Of a stretch of DNA of 8,798 nucleotides, positions 1 to 5,317 are shown piece after piece. Both the position numbers and the translations under genes were made by a program. A model generated the notes under the pieces. That model was not told the origin of the DNA, ran no database searches, and was given only the letters and a program-made list of their open reading frames with translations. The stretch's first letter is position 1. The number at the start of each line of letters is the position of its first letter. Source of the stretch: Nanobdellota archaeon (lineage in GTDB: Archaea; Nanobdellota; Nanobdellia; Pacearchaeales; GW2011-AR1); the NCBI GenBank assembly GCA_023397215.1, contig JAEWUG010000030.1, forward strand, positions 1-8,798, in the 5' to 3' direction.

Positions 1-2382
1 GTTATATGTAAAACCAGATGTTTTATATATTCTTAAATTAGGATCTAAACTTGATGAACCACAAATATGAGGAGAATCACATGTTGAACTTGAAGTTAAA
101 GATTTTTCTAATGTAAAATATCTTAATGCACTATTTGAATTAGTATTCCAGTCAGAGTAAATTAACCAATTATTTGAACTTAAATCTTTAACTAAAATCT
201 TAGTATCATCTGAAATAGCATTAATAGGCATTTTACCTTTACATTGAATAGCTGTATCTAAAGAAGTACAAAAATTATTACCAACAATAATTTGAGCTGA
301 ACCACCATCATTTCTTACTACAGAAATTAATGTCCAACCTCCACCATCTGTTGTCATATCACAATAAACTTCAAAAGGTTCTTGGTTCAAATCAGGTCTA
401 ATAGTATAAATACCATCTCCTTTTGATAAACCTAAATCTAATATTTCTTTACAAGACTTTGGATGACTTAAAATTGAACCAAAGTTATTTCTTCCTTGAT
501 CATATAATAATTTAATTTCTTCTTCTGATAATGCTCTGTTGTAAATTTTAAGATTTGACAATGAACCATTAAAAAAAGAACTCCCAGCATTATAACTTGT
601 TGCTAAATTTAATCTATATTCTAAGACGGTTCCAGTTACTATCCCATTATTTGGATCTTCTTCACCATTAATAAATAATTTAACTCTTGAACCAGTATAA
701 ACTAAAATAGCATTATTCCATTCTCCACTTTTATATGATAAAGCTGATGTAATGTAACCAGAAGCAGGACTAGAGTCAGGTCTTGCATAAAATTGTAATT
801 TATAATTACTCGCTAAAGCTAATATTGCTCTATCTGAATTTGTTCCCCAATAAATTCTTTTACCAGAGACATCATCTAAAGATTTAAACCAAATAGAAAT
901 ACTATATGTTGAACTTTGAGGTAGATAACCTGTTCGAATATAATCATTTACACCATCAAAACTTGCTCCTTCATTTGTTAATGTTGCTCCATAATTTTGT
1001 CCGTCATTTGAATAAGGTGTTTTATCTGTTATGACTTCAGAACCTAATGTTTCAGATTTAGTCCAAGTTGAGGTTAAAGGCATATCTAAAACTAATCCTC
1101 TATTTAATGAAGCTACTGTTGTTTGAGGTCTATAAGAATCATATAGTAATTTTATTTCTTCTGCACTTAATGCACGATTATAAATACGAACATCATCAAT
1201 AGAACCATCATAATAATAAGCTGATCCAGGGTATTTACCAATATAATGCCTACCAGTATTACCTTGATATATAAAGGATTTTGGGCTATTTCCTGCCTCA
1301 ATGCCATTAATATAAATTATAATATGAGTACCATTCCAAACACCTACAACATAATTCCATTCATTAATTATTAAATTACCTGCAGAAAAAGAATAAGAAT
1401 TAGAAGTTCCATCTCCTAATTTAAATGTAATAGCAGAGCTTGTTTGCCTAAATCTCCACCCTGTCCAAGGACCCCCATCCCATTGCTCTTGATTTGAGAT
1501 ATCATATGTACCACTCGAATCTGGTTTAATCCAAGCGCCTATAGTAATTCTATTATTAATATCTTTTACATATGATGTTGAGAAATAATTATTGGATCCA
1601 TCAAAATTCAAAGCCCCATTTTCTTTACCATATCTATCTACTGTAAAAGAAGGAGTATTTAATCCTGTATTTGTAATTCCATGATTCTCATAAGGGGTGC
1701 TATCAGTTACTTTACTTTGTCTTATCCCATTTACATAAGAGGTTGTATAAGGTTTTTTTTCCATTTGAGGAGCACTAATCCAAGTTCTTTGAGTTTCTCC
1801 TTGGTCATTCCCAAAATAAAAATGAAAAGATAATGAATCAGATTGACTGTTTAAAGGATTCAAAAAGGAATTCCATTCAATCCTATGCCATTGACCATCA
1901 TTAGGAACTGTTTTATATTCAGAATTATATCTCCCAGTTTCAGAATTATCTGCAGTATAAAATTTTATTCTAAAATTAGAATCTAAAGTTTTAACATACA
2001 TTGAAACAGTATAAGTTTCTCCAGGTTCCTGAGGAGCATAATCACCATAAGAATACCAATATCCAGATTTATCAGTATTTGAATCATAAAAACTAACAAC
2101 AGGAGAAGTTATTCCTTCTGGAGGTGCACTATCATTCCATTGAATTCCAGTACAATATCCTTGAGCCCAACCAGTATTTAAATTTGTATTTGTTACAACA
2201 TTCTCTGTATATTCGTCATATGTTTCTTCGTCTAATTTCCAGTGTCCGACTAATCCTTTTGTTAAGGAGACTTCATTACTTCCTCCTAAGAATGCTCCAG
2301 AAGCATATGCAATTCCTAATGATAATGAGATGAAGATTAATAAAAAAAGTATTATTTTTATTGATTTATTATTTAATTTCAT
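1..2382 (-). CDS. Secreted multidomain LamG / fibrinogen-like surface protein, 3' end outside the window
   Basis: This frame is open from the ATG at 2382 to the left edge (794 codons, no stop), so the C-terminus is missing. Residues 1-27 look like a signal peptide: a Lys-rich start, a hydrophobic core (IILFLLIFISLSLGI) and a likely cleavage after AYA. A LamG/concanavalin-like domain opens with GLVGHWKLDEE (43-53), is interrupted by about 160 residues resembling a CBM4/9 jelly roll (about 58-222; EPGETYTVSMYVKT, ending ISAPQMEKKPYTTSYV), resumes at VTDSTPYENHG (225) and ends NRALSAEEIKLLYD (about 415). A second LamG runs about 425-632, ending with the near-identical NRALSEEEIKLLYD. From about 640 there is a fibrinogen/intelectin-like start: SCKEILDLGLSKGDGIYTI, then VYCDMTTDGGGWTLI, with C644 and C674 as the likely first disulfide. 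These domains typically bind glycans or proteins, so a cell-surface adhesin or lectin role is inferred. The ligand and the anchoring mode cannot be seen. Confidence 0.85.
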   Translation of the reverse strand, partial: MKLNNKSIKIILFLLIFISLSLGIAYASGAFLGGSNEVSLTKGLVGHWKLDEETYDEYTENVVTNTNLNTGWAQGYCTGIQWNDSAPPEGITSPVVSFYDSNTDKSGYWYSYGDYAPQEPGETYTVSMYVKTLDSNFRIKFYTADNSETGRYNSEYKTVPNDGQWHRIEWNSFLNPLNSQSDSLSFHFYFGNDQGETQRTWISAPQMEKKPYTTSYVNGIRQSKVTDSTPYENHGITNTGLNTPSFTVDRYGKENGALNFDGSNNYFSTSYVKDINNRITIGAWIKPDSSGTYDISNQEQWDGGPWTGWRFRQTSSAITFKLGDGTSNSYSFSAGNLIINEWNYVVGVWNGTHIIIYINGIEAGNSPKSFIYQGNTGRHYIGKYPGSAYYYDGSIDDVRIYNRALSAEEIKLLYDSYRPQTTVASLNRGLVLDMPLTSTWTKSETLGSEVITDKTPYSNDGQNYGATLTNEGASFDGVNDYIRTGYLPQSSTYSISIWFKSLDDVSGKRIYWGTNSDRAILALASNYKLQFYARPDSSPASGYITSALSYKSGEWNNAILVYTGSRVKLFINGEEDPNNGIVTGTVLEYRLNLATSYNAGSSFFNGSLSNLKIYNRALSEEEIKLLYDQGRNNFGSILSHPKSCKEILDLGLSKGDGIYTIRPDLNQEPFEVYCDMTTDGGGWTLISVVRNDGGSAQIIVGNNFCTSLDTAIQCKGKMPINAISDDTKILVKDLSSNNWLIYSDWNTNSNSALRYFTLEKSLTSSSTCDSPHICGSSSLDPNLRIYKTSGFTYN

Positions 2383-2404
2383 GTTTAATAAAATAATTAT
2401 TCCT

Positions 2405-2434
2405 CTTTAAATTTTGAAGAAAAAGATATATTTA
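2405..2434 (-). promoter_or_regulatory. Putative archaeal promoter of the LamG surface-protein gene (two candidate TATA elements)
   Basis: The 62-base gap upstream of the ATG at 2382 holds two TATA-like stretches, read on the minus strand. TAAATATATC at 2425-2434 is the better match and would give a leader of roughly 20 bases. AATTTAAAG around 2405-2414 is centred about 26 bases before the start and would give a leaderless mRNA like the other genes here. Which one is used cannot be settled by eye. Confidence 0.4.
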
Positions 2435-2444
2435 AGTTTGTGGT

Positions 2445-2891
2445 TTAAAATTGTGCGACTTTGATTCCTAATATTGAAATTTGAATTTGTTTTTTGGAGT
2501 TTAGGTTTTGTATGTTTTGATAGTTTGTTGTTAATTCTAGGTTTATTGTTTTTTGTTTTTTAGAGGGAATAAAGGTTATTGGTGTTCTTGTTTTGATTAT
2601 TGGCTTATTTTCCATTAATAAGTTAATTTGAAAAGAGGGTAATAAAACTGGAAAGATTTTTTCATTGTATAAATTTAATTGAATTTGTTTTTGTGAATCT
2701 GTTAATTCTATTGTATTGTTTTGAATTGGAATATCAAATATTTGACTGGATATTTCTTCAAAGGAATTATCAATATTTAGTCCTAATATTCCATAAATAT
2801 TTATTGCAATTAAAATCAGAATTAAGAAAGCTAAGGTTATTATTATTTTTATGGGATTTAGAATAAATTTCTTGATTGTATTTAAAATCAT
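2445..2891 (-). CDS. Small membrane-anchored protein of unknown function
   Basis: This 148-residue protein is not one I recognise. It starts with a basic stretch (MILNTIKKFILNPIK), followed by one strong transmembrane helix at about 15-37, so by the positive-inside rule the remaining ~110 residues should face outside the cell. That part has no Cys and is rich in Ile, Asn, Gln and Lys. It alternates like beta strands (IQLNLYNEKIFPVLLPSFQI, then a Lys/Thr-rich turn and TINLELTT). The pattern faintly recalls LEA14/WHy-type beta-sandwich domains, which have a mid-domain Pro and alternating hydrophobics, but this is too weak to use as a name. The gene lies between the nuclease gene (38 bases upstream) and the LamG surface-protein gene (62 bases downstream). 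The frame is clean, with base use like its neighbours, and it is probably a real gene. Confidence 0.7.
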   Translation of the reverse strand: MILNTIKKFILNPIKIIITLAFLILILIAINIYGILGLNIDNSFEEISSQIFDIPIQNNTIELTDSQKQIQLNLYNEKIFPVLLPSFQINLLMENKPIIKTRTPITFIPSKKQKTINLELTTNYQNIQNLNSKKQIQISILGIKVAQF

Positions 2892-2910
2892 AATAAAATA
2901 TTAGTTAATT

Positions 2911-2920
2911 GATTATTTAA
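2911..2920 (-). promoter_or_regulatory. Possible TATA element of the small membrane-protein gene
   Basis: TTAAATAATC on the minus strand is centred about 25 bases before the ATG at 2891, the spacing expected for a leaderless archaeal transcript. The gap is almost all A/T, so a chance match is quite possible. Confidence 0.3.
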
Positions 2921-2929
2921 TTATTTTGT

Positions 2930-4096
2930 TTAATCTTTTTTACTTAAGTTTACTCTAAAGTCTTTTTGAATTTCGATTTTGTCTTTGATTTCAGGGGAGA
3001 TTTCACCAGATAAAACTAATTTATTTAATCTCATATAATTTAACATGCTAACTTCGTCCCACAATTTTTTTTGTTTAATTAAATTAATTAATTCTTTTTT
3101 GTCTTCAGGTAAAACTATTTTTTCATATTCTTTTATATTTACTTTTGAGTTTGTTCCATAGATATAATCAAGTTTATTTTCTTTTGAGAAGCTGATTAAT
3201 TTATTTTGAATTTCTTGTTTTTGGTTTTCTAATTCTTGTAATTTATTTTTAATTTTAGAAAGATTGTCAACTAAGTCTATTGATTCTTTTTTAGAAATTG
3301 ACGAAGTTAATTCTAATTTTTCTTCAAATAAATGTTTAAAACTTGGACAAATTGACTTGTAAACACAATAATTACAAAGAGGTGAAATTTTTCTTGGGAA
3401 GTTTTCTTGAATTTCTGCTTCTTTAATTTCTTTAATTTTTTCTAAAACTTGATTTTGTATTTGATTTTGTTGTTCTTTATTTCTTGTTGAAATTATATCT
3501 TTATCAAAAGCTAACATATGCCAAATTAATTTAATATTTTTACAATCTGAAAATTTATTTTTTACCCAGATAGAATACATTGTGAGTTGTCTATCGTTAT
3601 CTACTTCTGTTTTATCTTTTATTCTTGAGTTTGTTTTATAATCACAAACATAATAATTTCCTTCTTTATCACAACCTAATTTATCTATTCTAACATGCCA
3701 AAAATTTCCGTCAGGTAATATCATTTTATCTTGAGTTTCAAGGCCTAAAATAGTCATTTCTTCAAAAGGATAAAATCTTTTATGATAATTTGTTAAGAAT
3801 TCTTCTCCCATTAATTTATAATTTTGAGAAGTCATGTTTTCTTTTACAATTAAAATATCTGAACTATATTTTTCATCCCATAATTCTAAATAAAACTTTA
3901 AAATAAAGTCTAAATTAATGTCTTGTTTGAATTTTTTATTTTGATATAATTTTTCAAGTGTTTGATGAACAATATCACCCATAAATGCTTCAATTGTTGT
4001 TGGAATATCAACTTTAATTTTATCAACATATTTTAATTTATATTGATAAGGACATGTTTCATAACAAGATAATTTTGAATGAGAATATATTGCCAT
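2930..4096 (-). CDS. RecB/Cas4-like PD-(D/E)XK nuclease with a probable 4Fe-4S cluster
   Basis: This 388-residue protein belongs to the RecB-exonuclease-like branch of the PD-(D/E)XK superfamily (PDDEXK_1 type). It begins with the family's usual SHSKLSCYETCPYQYKLKY (5-23). The nuclease core follows: GDIVH (G40, H44), E120 in LGLETQD, metal ligand D138 in RIDKLG, the D152-Y-K154 catalytic motif in VCDYKTN, and the Q170-x3-Y174 motif. C241-x2-C244-x5-C250 near the end of the core, with C15 from the N-terminus, matches the four-Cys 4Fe-4S staple of AddB and Cas4. After that come a likely coiled coil (about 270-305) and a Lys/Glu-rich C-terminal extension (about 310-388). The family cuts DNA ends or single strands in repair or recombination. 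No helicase, cas or other repair-complex gene is adjacent, so the pathway is unknown. All catalytic residues are present, so activity is likely. Confidence 0.88.
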   Translation of the reverse strand: MAIYSHSKLSCYETCPYQYKLKYVDKIKVDIPTTIEAFMGDIVHQTLEKLYQNKKFKQDINLDFILKFYLELWDEKYSSDILIVKENMTSQNYKLMGEEFLTNYHKRFYPFEEMTILGLETQDKMILPDGNFWHVRIDKLGCDKEGNYYVCDYKTNSRIKDKTEVDNDRQLTMYSIWVKNKFSDCKNIKLIWHMLAFDKDIISTRNKEQQNQIQNQVLEKIKEIKEAEIQENFPRKISPLCNYCVYKSICPSFKHLFEEKLELTSSISKKESIDLVDNLSKIKNKLQELENQKQEIQNKLISFSKENKLDYIYGTNSKVNIKEYEKIVLPEDKKELINLIKQKKLWDEVSMLNYMRLNKLVLSGEISPEIKDKIEIQKDFRVNLSKKD

Positions 4097-4105
4097 AAAA
4101 GAATT

Positions 4106-4113
4106 AAAAAAAA
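4106..4113 (-). terminator. Possible T-tract terminator downstream of the thioredoxin-like gene
   Basis: Eight T residues in a row (minus strand) lie 24 bases past the stop codon at 4137, without a clear hairpin. Archaeal RNA polymerase can terminate on such tracts. It sits between the TATA element and the start of the nuclease gene, so it could instead belong to that gene's initial transcribed or melting region. Confidence 0.3.
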
Positions 4114-4115
4114 GG

Positions 4116-4125
4116 CCTATAAAAA
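4116..4125 (-). promoter_or_regulatory. TATA element of the nuclease gene
   Basis: TTTTTATAGG on the minus strand is preceded by a purine-rich GAAAAG resembling a BRE. It is centred about 25 bases before the ATG at 4096. That spacing puts transcription start at or next to the ATG (leaderless), and no Shine-Dalgarno sequence is seen. Confidence 0.5.
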
Positions 4126-4136
4126 CTTTTCATAAA

Positions 4137-4568
4137 TTAATTTAATATATTACCAGGACTTGAACAACTATTTTCAATACAATAAATAATATAATCTTCC
4201 ATTTGTTTTCCAATTTCTTCAGAAAAACCCACCCAAGATTTTTCTCCAATAAAGGTTGTTGGAACTCCTTGAATTGTAATTCCATAAATTTTTGCTATTT
4301 CTTCAAATAAATCTTGATTATTTTTATCAAACCAAGTTTCATAACTTTTTATTTCTAAAGAAGGATATTTATCTTCTATTGTTGATAAAAATGCTTTTTC
4401 TTTAGCACAATAACCACAACCTTCTCCATAGAATAAATAGAGAGTTATTTTTTCACCATCTAATTGATTAACAACTCCTCCTGTTAAACTAGAGTCTAAT
4501 ACAAAAACATATAATAGAACTAAGACAACTAAAGCTGAAAGTCCGATTAATAATATTTTCTTATTCAT
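4137..4568 (-). CDS. Membrane-anchored thioredoxin-like protein
   Basis: This 143-residue protein has a basic N-terminus (MNKK), a hydrophobic segment at about 5-24 acting as anchor or uncleaved signal, and then a short SSLTGGVV linker. A compact thioredoxin fold follows: strand ITLYLFYGEG, the C51-G-Y-C54 redox motif at a helix start, and the V102-P103 cis-proline loop in QGVPTTFIGEK. The predicted position is outside the membrane, where such proteins make, break or shuffle disulfides. A Cys-rich exported protein is encoded two genes downstream, but no specific pairing is shown. A second Cys pair, C130-x4-C135, lies in the C-terminal tail and could be a structural disulfide or a relay. The fold is about 100 residues, near thioredoxin/glutaredoxin size, with no large DsbA-type helical insertion. 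Its exact role (oxidase, reductase or isomerase) cannot be read from the sequence. Confidence 0.85.
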   Translation of the reverse strand: MNKKILLIGLSALVVLVLLYVFVLDSSLTGGVVNQLDGEKITLYLFYGEGCGYCAKEKAFLSTIEDKYPSLEIKSYETWFDKNNQDLFEEIAKIYGITIQGVPTTFIGEKSWVGFSEEIGKQMEDYIIYCIENSCSSPGNILN

Positions 4569-4589
4569 TTTAACTTAAATTAATTAAGG

Positions 4590-4598
4590 TTTATATAA
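4590..4598 (-). promoter_or_regulatory. TATA element of the thioredoxin-like gene
   Basis: TTATATAAA on the minus strand is the cleanest TATA box in the window. It is centred 26 bases before the ATG at 4568, and the intervening bases show no Shine-Dalgarno sequence. The expected transcription start falls on the start codon, so the mRNA is probably leaderless. Confidence 0.6.
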
Positions 4599-4605
4599 TT
4601 TATGT

Positions 4606-5271
4606 TTAAATCTTGGTTTTTTTAGCTTCTTTAATTATTTTATTCATCCATAAAACTGAAAGAGCTGGATTTTTTCCTATTGCTGTTTCTTCACTTAACA
4701 TTACTGCTTTTGCTCCTGACAAAATTGCGATAAAGACATCACTTACTTCTGCATTTGTTGGTTGTTTATTATTCACCATTGACAATAGCATTTCTGTTGC
4801 AATAATCCCAAATTTATTTTTTTTATTACATCTTAATAAAATTTCTTTTTGTATTGCTGGAACTTTTTCTAGAGATACTGCTTTACTTAAATCTCCTCGA
4901 GCAACCATTACTCCATGACTTGAGTTTATTAAATTTAAACTGTTTTTAACACCTTTAATTGATTCTATTTTTGCAATAATTTTAACATTATCTAAATTAA
5001 CTTGTTTAATTTGATTTACTGTTTCAGCGAATGATACTGCAATATAATTTGGTTTTATTTTTTTTACCCAGTCTAAATATTTCAAAGATTTAATATCAAT
5101 TAATATTTCAATATTTAATTTTCTCAAATTTTGAATCATTTTTTCCCATTGTTTTGGGTTTCCATATTTTGTATTAATTCTTGCTATATTCATTCCATTT
5201 TCTTTCATTTTTTTTAATGTTAAAAAATTAATAGAACTAGGACCTATTGTACAAATAATTTGAGGTAACAT
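4606..5271 (-). CDS. Minimal pyruvate-kinase-like barrel protein lacking the B and C domains
   Basis: The 221 residues are homologous to the (beta/alpha)8 A domain of pyruvate kinase, a family usually about 450-500 residues long. It starts with the typical PQIICTIGPSS and NGMNIARIN (R31, N33). PEP-site and metal-site motifs follow: IAKIES (K101, E103), VMVARGDLS (R125, G126, D127), VPAIQKEIL, IIATEMLLSM (T159), PTNAEVSDV and AVMLSEETAIG. Odd points: the SHG after the first Arg/Asn is KYG (K35, Y36), the DTKGPxIR stretch is reduced to IDIKS near D59, and the barrel then passes straight to YIAVSF. The nucleotide-covering B domain (about 100 residues) is therefore missing, and the protein ends just after the barrel, without the regulatory C domain. 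The frame is intact. It lies 46 bases downstream of PPDK on the same strand. A role in PEP/pyruvate or oxaloacetate chemistry, or as a binding protein, is plausible. Ordinary ADP-to-ATP pyruvate kinase activity is doubtful. Confidence 0.85.
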   Translation of the reverse strand: MLPQIICTIGPSSINFLTLKKMKENGMNIARINTKYGNPKQWEKMIQNLRKLNIEILIDIKSLKYLDWVKKIKPNYIAVSFAETVNQIKQVNLDNVKIIAKIESIKGVKNSLNLINSSHGVMVARGDLSKAVSLEKVPAIQKEILLRCNKKNKFGIIATEMLLSMVNNKQPTNAEVSDVFIAILSGAKAVMLSEETAIGKNPALSVLWMNKIIKEAKKTKI

Positions 5272-5291
5272 AGCTTAAAATATAAAAGAAA

Positions 5292-5301
5292 GATTATAAA
5301 G
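5292..5301 (-). promoter_or_regulatory. TATA element of the pyruvate-kinase-like gene
   Basis: CTTTATAATC on the minus strand is centred about 25 bases before the ATG at 5271, between the PPDK stop and this gene. It suggests separate, leaderless transcription even though PPDK ends only 46 bases upstream. A second A/T stretch at 5279-5288 is too near the start codon to position transcription there. Confidence 0.45.
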
Positions 5302-5317
5302 ATAATGGTTAAAATTT

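Noticed and set aside
501..1190. Similar stretches at about 501-552 and 1139-1190 as a DNA repeat
   Set aside because: They encode the matching ends of the two LamG domains (NRALSxEEIKLLYD). The similarity is at protein level with many silent differences, so it reflects old domain duplication, not a mobile or recent repeat.
2124..2333. Plus-strand open frame of 69 codons
   Set aside because: It lies fully inside the 5' part of the long minus-strand LamG frame, which has clear domain motifs. Its translation is a low-complexity Leu/His/Tyr-rich shadow with no motif.
2401..2405. GAGGA (minus strand) as a Shine-Dalgarno sequence for the LamG gene
   Set aside because: It is 18 bases from the ATG, well beyond useful spacing, and the other genes show no Shine-Dalgarno sequence.
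2930..4096. The RecB/Cas4-like nuclease as part of a CRISPR or other defence locus
   Set aside because: No CRISPR array, other cas gene, helicase, toxin or methyltransferase is present in the window. Neighbours are metabolic and envelope genes.
4613..4918. Plus-strand open frame of 101 codons
   Set aside because: It is antisense to the well-supported pyruvate-kinase-like gene. It exists because the opposite frame happens to lack stops, and it has no recognisable domain.
4606..5271. Pyruvate-kinase-like gene as a pseudogene
   Set aside because: The frame is intact from a promoter-linked ATG to a stop. The B-domain loss is clean, and the metal/PEP-site residues are kept, which argues for a maintained reduced protein rather than decay.
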